Below, one piece after another: positions 1 through 8,587 of a DNA stretch of 64,000 bases. The notes under the pieces were generated by a model. It was not told the origin of the DNA, ran no database searches, and saw nothing but the letters and a program-made list of their open reading frames with translations. How positions within the stretch are numbered: position 1 is the stretch's first letter; each line of letters begins with the position of its first letter. The stretch comes from an uncultured Chryseobacterium sp. Lineage in GTDB: Bacteria > Bacteroidota > Bacteroidia > Flavobacteriales > Weeksellaceae. The DNA is taken from positions 248,001-312,000 of the forward strand of contig CAJYGB010000018.1 of NCBI GenBank assembly GCA_913774355.1, read 5' to 3'. The position numbers and the translations under genes were made by a program.

Positions 1-457
1 AATAGTATCCGGCACCTAATCCGAGACCGAAGTCGAACCCTTTATACACTCTCGTCGCATCCATAGATCGGGTGTCGTTTTTGACTCTTTTATCTATTGC
101 AAAACTGAACTGCGGACCAACTTCAAGAAATACTGCAGGATAAATATTGTACTGAACCATTACAGGAACTGAAATATAATCCAGATTCAGTCTTATGCCG
201 GGATTGTCTTTGTTTTTTGCACCCATTCCGCTGTACAAAACTTCCGGCTGCAGGCTGAAATTGCCAGCTACCGGAATATTGGCAAATACGCCTCCGTAAA
301 TTCCCGCTTTTGCTTTGGCATCGTCCGAACTGATGGTCGCTACGTTAAGCCCTGCTTTCAATCCAAATCTCACCGGTGAAGCGGAAGAAGCTGCTTGTTC
401 CTGAGCAAAAGATAAAGTTCCTGCAGACATGGCCAATCCAAGAAAAAGTTTTTTCAT
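1..457 (-). CDS. PorT-family outer-membrane beta-barrel protein (partial, C-terminus off window)
   Basis: This is the N-terminal 152 residues of an outer-membrane barrel; the C-terminus lies beyond the window edge. It begins with a signal peptide (MKKLFLGLAMSAGTLSFAQ) and continues with barrel strands containing the motifs FGLKAGLN, LQPEVLY and YISVPVMVQY, which are shared with the two complete paralogs to the right. Proteins of this PorT-like (OMP_b-brl_2) family sit in the outer membrane; the function of individual members is mostly unknown. The gene lies 117 bp after its neighbour on the same strand, with a terminator hairpin between, so it probably has its own promoter. Family assignment is firm; the role is not. 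Confidence 0.85.
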   Translation of the reverse strand, partial: MKKLFLGLAMSAGTLSFAQEQAASSASPVRFGLKAGLNVATISSDDAKAKAGIYGGVFANIPVAGNFSLQPEVLYSGMGAKNKDNPGIRLNLDYISVPVMVQYNIYPAVFLEVGPQFSFAIDKRVKNDTRSMDATRVYKGFDFGLGLGAGYY

Positions 458-520
458 CGTTATTATTTTAAAGTTTATATAAATCCTGCAATTTAATGAA
501 AATAGGCTGTCATCACATAC

Positions 521-555
521 AAAAGGTCAGGCTTCATTATGAAACCTGACCTTCC
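521..555 (-). terminator. Intrinsic terminator of the second barrel gene
   Basis: Inverted repeat AAGGTCAGG / CCTGACCTT (523-531 and 545-553), with extra TTC/GAA pairing towards the loop. It lies just past the stop of the barrel gene starting at 1297, and on the minus strand it is followed by a T-rich run. Confidence 0.75.
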
Positions 556-574
556 TATTGAAATTAAAATTTGT

Positions 575-1297
575 TTAGAATTTGTAATTCAGACCCAACT
601 GAAATACCCTGTTGGTATTAACATTCTTCTGCGAGTCGGTAGCAGCATTGGAATTATCATAGATATGCGTTAAACTGTTTACATATCTTGCGTTGATCCC
701 TAAATTAGGGGTAAAATAGTATCCCAGACCTACCCCGAAACCTAAATTGAATTTTTTGATATCATCTTTATCAATACTTTCTGATGCAGATACGGTTTGT
801 GTACTCGTTGTTCCGGATGTGGTAGTGGAAATTGTGCGTTCCCCTTTATTTTTTCCGTCAACAAAATAACTGACTTCCGGTCCGGCTTCTACGTAAAAGT
901 TATCTGCCGGCTTCATCTGCAGCATTACCGGAACCGAGATATAATTCAGCGTCGTGCTGTAATCCTGTTTTGTTCTTACCGTGGTACTTCCGCTGGTAAC
1001 TTCAGTATCCGAGAGTACACTTTTTGCACCCATCTGGTTATACAATACTTCCGGCTGTAAAGCAAATTTTTCTGTTAAAGGAATATTTACGAAAACCCCT
1101 GCATTAAATCCGATTTTTTGATTTTTAGCTGTAAGTTGCTGTTCACTGAACTGCGCCGCTGTAGCAGCACCCTTAATACCGAATCTTACAGGTTCTTTCA
1201 CCTTCATTGGAGGAACGGGAGCCGGTGCCGGTTTTACTTCCTGTGCAAATGCCATAGACGCAGCAGCTACTGCCATTCCTAAAAATAACTTCTTCAT
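575..1297 (-). CDS. PorT-family outer-membrane beta-barrel protein
   Basis: 240 residues. A signal peptide ending near FAQ is followed by a proline-rich linker (about residues 20-36) and an eight-strand-type barrel with FGIKGAATAAQF, LQPEVLYNQMGAK, YISVPVMLQMKP and NFYVEAGPEVSYF. It ends in LGLNYKF, the terminal aromatic typical of outer-membrane insertion signals. Barrel core motifs match the genes on either side, so the three form a tandem duplicated family. Divergence is concentrated in the Ser/Thr-rich loop near residues 155-175, expected to be a surface loop. The function is unknown; transport, adhesion or host-interaction roles would all fit. Confidence 0.88.
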   Translation of the reverse strand: MKKLFLGMAVAAASMAFAQEVKPAPAPVPPMKVKEPVRFGIKGAATAAQFSEQQLTAKNQKIGFNAGVFVNIPLTEKFALQPEVLYNQMGAKSVLSDTEVTSGSTTVRTKQDYSTTLNYISVPVMLQMKPADNFYVEAGPEVSYFVDGKNKGERTISTTTSGTTSTQTVSASESIDKDDIKKFNLGFGVGLGYYFTPNLGINARYVNSLTHIYDNSNAATDSQKNVNTNRVFQLGLNYKF

Positions 1298-1363
1298 AAT
1301 TTTTTCATTTAAATTTTACTGTTGTTGAATGCCTGATAATTCAAACAGGCATGAATTATTTTA

Positions 1364-1377
1364 CAAAATGCTTGCCA
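1364..1377 (-). promoter_or_regulatory. Shared upstream element resembling a -24/-12 promoter
   Basis: On the minus strand this reads TGGCAAGCATTTTG. The same 14-mer with one change lies upstream of the next paralog (1551-2243). GG and G are separated by ten bases as in sigma-54 promoters, but the -12 GC is GT here, so the assignment is weak. A hairpin ATGCCTG / CAGGCAT (1329-1335, 1346-1352) lies between it and the start codon. Confidence 0.3.
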
Positions 1378-1481
1378 TTAAAGCTCGCAATGAAAATATA
1401 TTGGAATAGAATTCAGATAATCCACAATTACTTATATGCTAAGCATGGGATATAATAAATAAAGAAATAGGGAATAAAAGT

Positions 1482-1514
1482 AAAGCTCAGCTTCAAATAA
1501 TGAAGCTGAGCTTT
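1482..1514 (-). terminator. Intrinsic terminator of the third barrel gene
   Basis: Perfect 14-bp stem, AAAGCTCAGCTTCA (1482-1495) with its complement at 1501-1514, around a 5-base loop. It follows the stop of the barrel gene starting at 2243 and has a T-rich tail on the minus strand. Confidence 0.85.
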
Positions 1515-1550
1515 TATTGAAATCAAAATTGTTTTCTAATTTTCAGCTTC

Positions 1551-2243
1551 TTAGAATTTGAAAGCCAAACCAACCTGGAATACGTTGTTTCTGATTGCAT
1601 CAGATCCGCTTGGTCTGTTTTTAGCAACATCAGTAAGACCTGCAACATACCTTGCTGTAATACCGAAGTTATCCGTGAAATAATATCCAGCCCCTAAACC
1701 AAGACCAAAGTTAAATGTATTTAAATTGTCTTTATTGATATCTTCTGAATAGCTTGAGCTTGAAGTAGAAGTACTAGAACCTGAAGTCGTTGTAACTGTT
1801 CTGTCTCCTTTATCTTTAGCTGTTACCATAAATCCGAATTCAGGACCTGCTTCTACATAGAAGTTAGGGATAAACTTGTACTGAAACATTACCGGTACTG
1901 TAATATAATCCAAATGAGTAGAATATGAATCTACTGTTCTTGTAGTTGTGCCTAGTACAGTAGCTTCGTTAATGCTTTCTACCTTAGCTCCGTACTGAGA
2001 GTATAAAACCTCTGGCTGTACACTGAAAGATTCAGCTAATGGGATGTGAGCAAATAAACCTGCGTTAAAACCGATTTTAGATTTCTGATCCTGAAGACTT
2101 GCATCCTTAGATAATGAAGATACGTTCATCCCTGCTTTGATACCAAATTGTACCGGGCTTGAAGAAGATGACATACCTGTTGTAGTTTGTGCAAATGCCA
2201 TTGATCCTGCTGCAAGTGCCATTCCTAAGATTAACTTTTTCAT
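1551..2243 (-). CDS. PorT-family outer-membrane beta-barrel protein
   Basis: 230 residues. A signal peptide (MKKLILGMALAAGSMAFAQ) is followed by a Ser-rich linker and the barrel motifs FGIKAGMNVSSL, VQPEVLYSQYGAK, YITVPVMFQYKF and NFYVEAGPEFGFM, ending in VGLAFKF. The protein is colinear with the two paralogs downstream on the same strand. A Ser/Thr-rich stretch near residues 150-165 marks the variable loop. It is flanked by its own terminator and by an upstream element shared with the neighbouring paralog, so it is probably an independent transcription unit. The specific function is unknown. Confidence 0.88.
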   Translation of the reverse strand: MKKLILGMALAAGSMAFAQTTTGMSSSSSPVQFGIKAGMNVSSLSKDASLQDQKSKIGFNAGLFAHIPLAESFSVQPEVLYSQYGAKVESINEATVLGTTTRTVDSYSTHLDYITVPVMFQYKFIPNFYVEAGPEFGFMVTAKDKGDRTVTTTSGSSTSTSSSSYSEDINKDNLNTFNFGLGLGAGYYFTDNFGITARYVAGLTDVAKNRPSGSDAIRNNVFQVGLAFKF

Positions 2244-2330
2244 AACTTTAATTTTTTTAATTTTACTATTTTTCTAATTCTAAATTTTACTACTGCCAAT
2301 CTTGATTTTGATTTGACGGGAGGAATCTTT

Positions 2331-2344
2331 CAAATTGCTTGCCA
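2331..2344 (-). promoter_or_regulatory. Shared upstream element resembling a -24/-12 promoter
   Basis: The minus strand reads TGGCAAGCAATTTG, about 88 bp before the barrel start at 2243. It is the counterpart of the element at 1364-1377. It may be a promoter or simply conserved DNA from the gene duplication. Confidence 0.3.
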
Positions 2345-2491
2345 AAAAGAAATTACATGATTAAAGTCATTAAAAATTAGATTGGTTAAACGAATCGGCC
2401 AATTATTTAAATAGCTGAATTACAAGTTAATATGGCCTTATTTTTGAAAATTGTTTAGAAATGATCTAAATTGAAAATAATCTTAAAAATT

Positions 2492-3538
2492 TTATGCATC
2501 GTTTAGTTTACGGTAAAAATCAATTGCTTTTGTAATATTTTTTTTGCTGCACTGCTTATCAAAAATACATGCTCCGATACCTGATATAAGGGAGAAATTG
2601 ATATGGCTGTCCATATTCTTTTTATCATTCAGCAAAAGGCTGAAAATATCATCATCTTTAAAATCGCCGATATCCAGATACGGATAATATTTCCGGATAC
2701 TTTCTATAATCAATATACAGTCTCCTTCAGAAATCAGTTCTTCCAGGTAAGCAAGATATGTTTCTGTGATCATTCCCATGGCAACGGCCTCGCCGTGCAG
2801 TACCGGATTCCCCTGCTGCAGATAAAGGCTTTCTACCGCATGACCGATGGTATGCCCGAAATTGAGATTTTTACGGATATTTTTTTCCTGAAAATCTTTT
2901 TCCACAACTGCCTGTTTGATTTCCATTGACGTTTTAATATGGGGAATAATCCCTTCAATATTCAGTTTATTTATCTGTACGAGGTTTTCCCAGTGTATTT
3001 TATCGGCAATAAGACCGTGTTTCAGCATTTCCGCAAAACCGCTTCTGAGTTCTTTAAAAGGCAGCGTTTCCAGGAATTTCGGATATACAAAGATTCGTTC
3101 CGGAAAAGTAAAAGTTCCGACCATATTTTTATAATGCATCAGGTCGATCCCCGTTTTTCCGCCGATGGAAGCGTCGCACATAGAGAGCAGCGTAGTGGGA
3201 ATATTGATGAACTGTATTCCTCTTTTATAGGTGGAGGCTACAAAGCCGCCCATGTCCGTGATAACGCCGCCACCCAGATTGATCACCAAAGCTTTACGGT
3301 CTGCCTGCATTTCCGTTAAAATTTCCCATAACTGGATGGCCGTCTGGACATTCTTCATTTCCTCGCCTGCCTCAATTTCCAGTATCTCGAAACCCAGATC
3401 GGTTTCCATATTTCCCAGAAGGACCGGAAGACAATATTCGTGCGTATTTTCGTCAACCAGGATAAAAATTTTGCTGAAAGATTTTTCTTGAAGAAAGTCG
3501 TTCAGTTCGGAGAAATTATCGTTCAATATTGTTATCAT
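2492..3538 (-). CDS. aroB: 3-dehydroquinate synthase
   Basis: 348 residues from ATG 3538 (MITILNDNF). The enzyme converts DAHP to 3-dehydroquinate in the shikimate pathway, in the cytoplasm. Visible family motifs include the NAD-binding segment INLGGGVITDMGGFVASTYKRG, the phosphate-binding PTTLLSMCDASIGGKTGID, and the metal ligands in FAEMLKHGLI and LNFGHTIGHAVE. Length is normal for AroB. The reading frame stays open to a TTG at 3580, but a TAnnTTTG promoter element (3578-3585) overlaps that codon, so the ATG is the better start. It is divergent from the pseudouridine synthase gene. Confidence 0.95.
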   Translation of the reverse strand: MITILNDNFSELNDFLQEKSFSKIFILVDENTHEYCLPVLLGNMETDLGFEILEIEAGEEMKNVQTAIQLWEILTEMQADRKALVINLGGGVITDMGGFVASTYKRGIQFINIPTTLLSMCDASIGGKTGIDLMHYKNMVGTFTFPERIFVYPKFLETLPFKELRSGFAEMLKHGLIADKIHWENLVQINKLNIEGIIPHIKTSMEIKQAVVEKDFQEKNIRKNLNFGHTIGHAVESLYLQQGNPVLHGEAVAMGMITETYLAYLEELISEGDCILIIESIRKYYPYLDIGDFKDDDIFSLLLNDKKNMDSHINFSLISGIGACIFDKQCSKKNITKAIDFYRKLNDA

Positions 3539-3577
3539 TTTCAGATTTTCTGTGGGGTTAATTGTGAAACTATATGA

Positions 3578-3585
3578 CAAAGTTA
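3578..3585 (-). promoter_or_regulatory. Bacteroidota -7 element of aroB
   Basis: The minus strand reads TAACTTTG, matching TAnnTTTG, 40 bp before the aroB ATG. It excludes the upstream TTG as translation start. Confidence 0.55.
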
Positions 3586-3619
3586 TGATTCTTAATTTTT
3601 AACTCGCGCGTAAATGTAG

Positions 3620-3627
3620 TATCTTTG
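3620..3627 (+). promoter_or_regulatory. Bacteroidota -7 element of the pseudouridine synthase gene
   Basis: TATCTTTG, matching TAnnTTTG, ends 15 bp before ATG 3643. It overlaps the alternative TTG codon at 3625, which therefore cannot be the start. Confidence 0.6.
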
Positions 3628-3642
3628 CAAAAATATTTTAGA

Positions 3643-4851
3643 ATGAGCAGAGATAATAATTCAGGAAAACCCAAAAGACCAAGAACTTCAACAAGAAATA
3701 ATTCTGATGATTCTCGCGCTTCCAGATCCGGAAATTCCGGTTCTAAACCTTTTAAAAAATCTTTTCCGAAAGCGGGAGAGAGAAACTCCGATTATAAAGG
3801 ATCCAATACGGGATTCGGAAAGAAACCTTTTTCAGGAGGTGACAGAAATTCTGACACTTCCGATTCGGGCAGAAAAGATACCAGCTATCAGGCCCGGATG
3901 GATAAGAAATACTCAAAAACCGAAAGAGAGCCATTTATCACTACCGAAGGGGAAGGTAAAAAGACTTTCGGGAAATCAGCTCCTAAACGAGGCGGAAAAA
4001 GTTTCGATACCCGCGACAAATACGAAAGAGGCAGCCTGAAATATGGAAAAAGACCTTCCGCTGCCGGTGAAGACCGACAGGACAGAGCAAAATCTTTCGT
4101 ACAGAAAAGAAGACTGAATAAAATAGATAAGGATGTTCATAAAGATACCGTACGTCTCAATAAGTATATTGCCAACTCCGGAATCTGCAGCAGACGGGAA
4201 GCCGACGAGCTGATTACACAGGGACTGGTAGAGGTAAACGGTACGGTAATAACCGAAATGGGCTACCAGGTGCAGAAAACGGACAAGGTAGTTTTTGACG
4301 GGCAGAATATTACTCCTGAAAAGCCGGTGTATGTTCTTCTGAATAAACCGAAAGGCTATATTTCTACTACGAAGGACGATAAGGCAAGAAAAACCGTAAT
4401 GGATCTTGTGGCCAATGCTTCACCATACCGTCTGTTCCCGGTAGGCAGGCTGGACCGTTCCACAACGGGTGTTATCCTGCTTACGAACGATGGACATATG
4501 ACAAAAAAGCTTACGCATCCTTCTTTTGATGCCAAGAAAATCTATCATGTTACCCTGGATAAGAAATTAACCCATGAAGACATGAAGCTGATCGCCGAAG
4601 GAATCCGTCTGGATGAAGGAGTAGCAGTAGTTGACCAGATCTCTTTTATCGAAGGCAAGCCGAAGAACGAAATAGGAATCGAGATCCATATCGGCTGGAA
4701 CCGGGTGATCAGAAGAATCTTCCAAAGATTAGGATACGAAGTGGAAGCCTTAGACCGGGTGATGTTTGCAGGATTAACTAAAAAGAATATCAAGAGGGGA
4801 CACTGGAGAATTCTTACGGAACTGGAAGTGAATAATCTTAAAATGCTTTAA
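3643..4851 (+). CDS. RsuA/RluB-family rRNA pseudouridine synthase with long disordered N-terminus
   Basis: 402 residues. The first ~165 are low-complexity and basic (Ser/Arg/Lys/Gly-rich, repeated KKPF, KRGGKSF and RNSD segments) and are presumably a disordered RNA-binding tail. Then come an S4 RNA-binding domain (~170-205, LNKYIANSGICSRREADELI) and the synthase domain, with LLNKPKGYIS and the catalytic motif GRLDRSTTG (Asp near residue 271). The family isomerises a uridine in 16S or 23S rRNA. Which site is modified cannot be read from the sequence; RluB-type is common in this phylum. ATG 3643 is chosen because the -7 promoter element overlaps the upstream TTG. It converges with the thioredoxin-like gene across a shared terminator. 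Confidence 0.9.
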   Translation: MSRDNNSGKPKRPRTSTRNNSDDSRASRSGNSGSKPFKKSFPKAGERNSDYKGSNTGFGKKPFSGGDRNSDTSDSGRKDTSYQARMDKKYSKTEREPFITTEGEGKKTFGKSAPKRGGKSFDTRDKYERGSLKYGKRPSAAGEDRQDRAKSFVQKRRLNKIDKDVHKDTVRLNKYIANSGICSRREADELITQGLVEVNGTVITEMGYQVQKTDKVVFDGQNITPEKPVYVLLNKPKGYISTTKDDKARKTVMDLVANASPYRLFPVGRLDRSTTGVILLTNDGHMTKKLTHPSFDAKKIYHVTLDKKLTHEDMKLIAEGIRLDEGVAVVDQISFIEGKPKNEIGIEIHIGWNRVIRRIFQRLGYEVEALDRVMFAGLTKKNIKRGHWRILTELEVNNLKML

Positions 4852-4875
4852 GTGAAGTATTTTAAATGAAGATAT

Positions 4876-4908
4876 AAAAACGGTATTGGGTTTCTCAATG
4901 CCGTTTTT
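4876..4908. terminator. Bidirectional intrinsic terminator
   Basis: The stem AAAACGGTATTG / CAATGCCGTTTT has one G-U pair, with A-run and T-run flanks on both sides. It lies between the convergent pseudouridine synthase and TlpA-like genes. Confidence 0.85.
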
Positions 4909-4922
4909 ATTTGTAAACCAAA

Positions 4923-6068
4923 TTATTTCAATTTTTTCTCCAGGAGTACCGACAGTTCTTTTTCCGGAATATTTTTAGCAATGATCTTACCGTTTTCATC
5001 CAGAAGATAATTGGTAGGAAAAGAGGTAATCGTCCATTCGGAAGCCTGTTTGCCATCCACATCCCAATAGTTGGTCCAGGGAATATTGAATTTACCGATA
5101 ATTTTCAATAGGCTGCTTTTGTATTTACCCTGATCTGTGGCAATACCGATGATCTGAAAACCTTTGGCATGATATCGCGAATAGAGGTCAACAAAAAATG
5201 GCATTTGCTCAAGACACGGCTTACAGCTGCTGAACCAAAAGTCAACCAACGTATATTTAGCCGCAGGGATAGAGAATTCCGAGCCCGGTTCTTTTATGTT
5301 TTTTATCTTGGAAGCAGGAAAACTATTGTTTATTCTGAAATTACCGGCATTCTTTATGGCCAGGCGCAACGTTTCTGCCGTTTTTTTCCTTTTTATTTCA
5401 GGGGAAAAATTATTGAAGATTGTTTCATATATCTCCTCATAGCCGTTTCCTTCAAATTTCTCAATCAATTTCCACAGTGCAGCGAATGAATTTTTGTTTT
5501 CTTTCACATAGCCTGACAAAAGTGAGTCTTCTTTAACGCTAAACTTTTTTTCTTCCGCCTGATAAGAATCCCAGAATTCCTGGGGAATTTTTGATTTGTC
5601 CTGAAAACTTTCATATTCTGCCCGTGACTTATCATAGAAGGCTTGTTTTTGTTTGGTAAATTGAGCAAAGTAAGCCTGCATTTTTGCTGTTTCTGCGCTT
5701 ATAAAGGCACTGTTGGAAACCACTTCAAAATTTTGCGGATCATCTTCTTTACCTACCGTAATATTTTTTGTGCGTGAATCGATAAAAAATACATCGCTCT
5801 GAAAAAACGAGCTGGTACTGATCTTATCATTAAACCGATAGGCATAAGGAATATCGGATGCTTTGGCAGGAACAGTAAACCTGAATGTTCCGTTTTTTAC
5901 GCCTGCTGAATCCGTTATGTGGTTTCCGTTGTAATACTTTTCATTAAATGCACTGGAAATAATAATTTTATATTTAAAAGGTCTGAAACTTTTTCCTGCA
6001 ATATTACTGTTCTGACTGAAGCAAACAGCATTAAACAAGCAGGCAACGGATAATAAGAATTTTTTCAA
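4923..6068 (-). CDS. TlpA-like thioredoxin-fold protein, exported
   Basis: 381 residues with a signal peptide (MKKFLLSVACLFNAVCFSQ). The N-terminal ~150 residues look like the DUF4369-type beta domain often joined to TlpA in Bacteroidota, followed by a helical middle part. The C-terminal ~120 residues form a thioredoxin fold with the redox motif FWFSSCKPCLEQMPFF (CKPC) and the cis-proline region TSFPTNYLLDENG. Such proteins are periplasmic thiol:disulfide reductants that keep cysteines reduced, for example during cytochrome maturation. No cytochrome gene lies nearby, so the client is unknown. It stands alone between two terminators or gaps. Confidence 0.85.
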   Translation of the reverse strand: MKKFLLSVACLFNAVCFSQNSNIAGKSFRPFKYKIIISSAFNEKYYNGNHITDSAGVKNGTFRFTVPAKASDIPYAYRFNDKISTSSFFQSDVFFIDSRTKNITVGKEDDPQNFEVVSNSAFISAETAKMQAYFAQFTKQKQAFYDKSRAEYESFQDKSKIPQEFWDSYQAEEKKFSVKEDSLLSGYVKENKNSFAALWKLIEKFEGNGYEEIYETIFNNFSPEIKRKKTAETLRLAIKNAGNFRINNSFPASKIKNIKEPGSEFSIPAAKYTLVDFWFSSCKPCLEQMPFFVDLYSRYHAKGFQIIGIATDQGKYKSSLLKIIGKFNIPWTNYWDVDGKQASEWTITSFPTNYLLDENGKIIAKNIPEKELSVLLEKKLK

Positions 6069-6290
6069 GGTACTGTTTTTTATATTCTACATACGGCAGA
6101 TTTAAATATATATGGTATCGTCGGCCAGAAAAACGGTTAAGTCTCAGGAAAACATTTTTACCATTTCATATCTTTAAAGATACAAGGTATTAAATCAGGA
6201 TGATGATTTGATACCTTGCATGCTAATTTATTTCTAACCTGGTTTTTAAAACCGGCATGAACTTAGGGACTGTAATCTTTAGGAAACAGA

Positions 6291-6896
6291 TTAACCCAAT
6301 ACCGTAACTCCTTTCTGAATCATCTCATAGATCGCGTCCCTTCCGTTATCCGGCTTTACATTTACAGCACGTGTTCCGTTGAAATGGAGGCAGGTAACAT
6401 ACCCGCTGTTTACGGCATCGATACAGGTGAATTTCACACAGTAATCCATCGCAAGGCCTACGATCTCCACCAACTGGATGTCATGGAATTTCAGGAAATC
6501 GTCCAGTCCGGTTTTCATAAAGTGGTTGTTGTCCTGAAAACCGCTGTAGCTGTCGATCTCCACATTTTTACCTTTCTGTATGATATGGGTCACTTTATCC
6601 CGGTTCAGATCTTTGTGGAATTCGGCTCCGAAAGTCCCCTGAATGCAGTGGTCCGGCCACATGAACTGCGGGACGCCGTTCAGGATAATGCTTTCCCCGA
6701 CTTTTCGGCCATTGTTGCTGGCAAAGCTTTTATGATTGGCAGGATGCCAGTCCTGAGTGAGTACAATCTGGTCGTATTCGTTTTCATCCATTAGCGCATT
6801 GATGTAGGGGATTACTTCGTTGGCTTCAGGTACTGCCAAAGCCCCGCCTTCACAAAAATCATTCTGAACGTCTACGATTATTAATGCTTTTTTCAT
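6291..6896 (-). CDS. pncA: Nicotinamidase
   Basis: 201 residues; an isochorismatase-fold enzyme that hydrolyses nicotinamide to nicotinate for NAD salvage in the cytoplasm. The catalytic triad is visible: Asp9 (VDVQNDF), Lys108 (IIQKGKN) and Cys153 (GLAMDYCVKFT). Metal ligands Asp49, His51 (QDWHP) and His83 (WPDHC) are present. Length and order match PncA. It appears monocistronic. Confidence 0.95.
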   Translation of the reverse strand: MKKALIIVDVQNDFCEGGALAVPEANEVIPYINALMDENEYDQIVLTQDWHPANHKSFASNNGRKVGESIILNGVPQFMWPDHCIQGTFGAEFHKDLNRDKVTHIIQKGKNVEIDSYSGFQDNNHFMKTGLDDFLKFHDIQLVEIVGLAMDYCVKFTCIDAVNSGYVTCLHFNGTRAVNVKPDNGRDAIYEMIQKGVTVLG

Positions 6897-7216
6897 GTTA
6901 AAATAAATTCTCGAATTTTTGATAAATGTACAAACTAATCCTCAAAAAATTGTCCAAAGAAAAATTATCGGACAAATCGGCATTCAGATTAATCTTTTTC
7001 GTTCCGAAACCTTTCTACATGAGGGAAGGGATTTTTTAACGTACTTAATTCAGCAGGATCTCGAGATAAGATTAATATTATTAAAGATAGGGATCTTATT
7101 CGTTGCCAGTTCCTATTAGTAAGTAGACAAGGATTTAAACTCTAAAGGTTAAATTCTATTTTCAGAACCTGTTTAAAACTATTGAAAGACGTTCTGACAA
7201 ACAAATTCCAATAGCT

Positions 7217-7224
7217 TATCTTTG
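7217..7224 (+). promoter_or_regulatory. Bacteroidota -7 element of the DEAD-box helicase gene
   Basis: TATCTTTG (TAnnTTTG) lies 17 bp before the ATG at 7242. No convincing -33 TTG is placed correctly. Confidence 0.5.
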
Positions 7225-7241
7225 CAATAAATAAAGTACTT

Positions 7242-8384
7242 ATGTCATTTGAATCGCTGGGATTATCATCCAATATTATCCGTTCCATAAAAAAACTGGG
7301 TTACCTGAAACCGTTTCCTGTTCAGGAACAGGCAGTGCCGGTTATCCTTCAAGGCAAAGACCTTATGGGAATCGCCGAGACGGGTTCCGGAAAGACAGCC
7401 TGTTTTGTTATGCCGATCCTGGAAAAACTGCAGGATGCAGATGTTAAAAAGAACCGTAATGTTCAGGCTTTAATATTGGTTCCGACCCGGGAATTGGCAA
7501 TTCAGATTGATGAGGTTTTCAGGGCTTTTACCGATGGTCTTAAACGTGAAATCCGTACGATGGCGGTATATGGCGGAGTTTCCATTAATCCGCAGATGAA
7601 AGGAATGTTCGGCGTTGAGGTGCTTATTGCTACACCGGGCCGTCTTCTGGATCTTATTGAGCATAATGCATTGAGCATTTCGGAGATCAGGCATCTTGTT
7701 GTTGACGAAGCGGACAAAATGTTCCAGCTGGGCTTTGAAGAGGAGATGAAGCGTCTCTTTGCCATGATGCCCGTGGCTAAACAAACCATTTTATTTTCCG
7801 CCACTTTAAATGATAAGGTAGCTGAACTGAAAGAACGACTCTCTATTGATCCTGTGGTTATCGAAATTAAAAAAGAAAAGGTAGAAATTGAGAACATCGA
7901 ACAGTTGGCTTATCATGTGGCTCCGGAAAACAAAGGGCCTTTTCTTCGTTATCTGATTAAAGAAAAGAAGGTGGAAAAGGCGCTGGTCTTTGTTTCTTCC
8001 ACAAGATCAGCTGATAATCTGGTAGAAAAGCTGAAGAAAAATAAAATTAAGGCCGTGGCCATTCACAGTCAGAAATCACAGGGGGCCCGGCGGAATAATC
8101 TGGAGGAATTTAAAGTAAACGGTGCACAGATACTGGTAGCAACCGATCTGATCGGCCGGGGCATCCACATCGAATCTCTGCCCTGCGTGATCAATTACGA
8201 GCTGCCACGTTCCCCTCTGGATTATATTCACCGTATCGGAAGGACAGGGCGTGCCCATGAAAAAGGAACGGCCATCAGTATTTTAACGGATGATGAATTG
8301 CAGCATTTCAGGGTTATTCAAAAGAAAATGGGAAGAAAAATACCTTTGCAGAGAACCGAAGGATTGGACTTGCATGGATATTAG
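7242..8384 (+). CDS. DEAD-box ATP-dependent RNA helicase
   Basis: 380 residues, the RhlE-like core without a long C-terminal tail. Motifs in order: Q-motif region (FPVQEQAVPVILQGKD), Walker A AETGSGKT, PTRELAIQ, TPGRLLDL, the DEAD box VVDEADKMF, SAT, then the second RecA domain with ATDLIGRGIHI and HRIGRTGRA. It unwinds structured RNA, typically in ribosome assembly, RNA decay or cold adaptation. The position near the pseudouridine synthase hints at rRNA work, but that is inference. The C-terminus ends soon after motif VI, which is short compared with CsdA- or DbpA-type proteins. Confidence 0.93.
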   Translation: MSFESLGLSSNIIRSIKKLGYLKPFPVQEQAVPVILQGKDLMGIAETGSGKTACFVMPILEKLQDADVKKNRNVQALILVPTRELAIQIDEVFRAFTDGLKREIRTMAVYGGVSINPQMKGMFGVEVLIATPGRLLDLIEHNALSISEIRHLVVDEADKMFQLGFEEEMKRLFAMMPVAKQTILFSATLNDKVAELKERLSIDPVVIEIKKEKVEIENIEQLAYHVAPENKGPFLRYLIKEKKVEKALVFVSSTRSADNLVEKLKKNKIKAVAIHSQKSQGARRNNLEEFKVNGAQILVATDLIGRGIHIESLPCVINYELPRSPLDYIHRIGRTGRAHEKGTAISILTDDELQHFRVIQKKMGRKIPLQRTEGLDLHGY

Positions 8385-8587
8385 GCAGGTCGAAAGGAGA
8401 AACCTAAGGCTGGATGTTCTGTCTGTATAAATGACGGCCAATATTCTTGAGAATCGGATCTGAAAGAATATTCAAAAATAAAATCCCCAAGCACTTCATA
8501 AGCAGCAGAGATTTCTGAAATTTTCGGTATTTTTACCAAAAACTAATAGTAAGCGCTGTCTGCTTATAAGGCGTGCAAACGGATTTT

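Noticed and set aside
2357..2370. ATGATTAAAGTCAT, a possible fourth copy of the Crp-type palindrome upstream of the third barrel gene
   Set aside because: The centre differs (TTAAAG instead of TATA) and no TAnnTTTG element lies 22-23 bp away in the direction of the gene.
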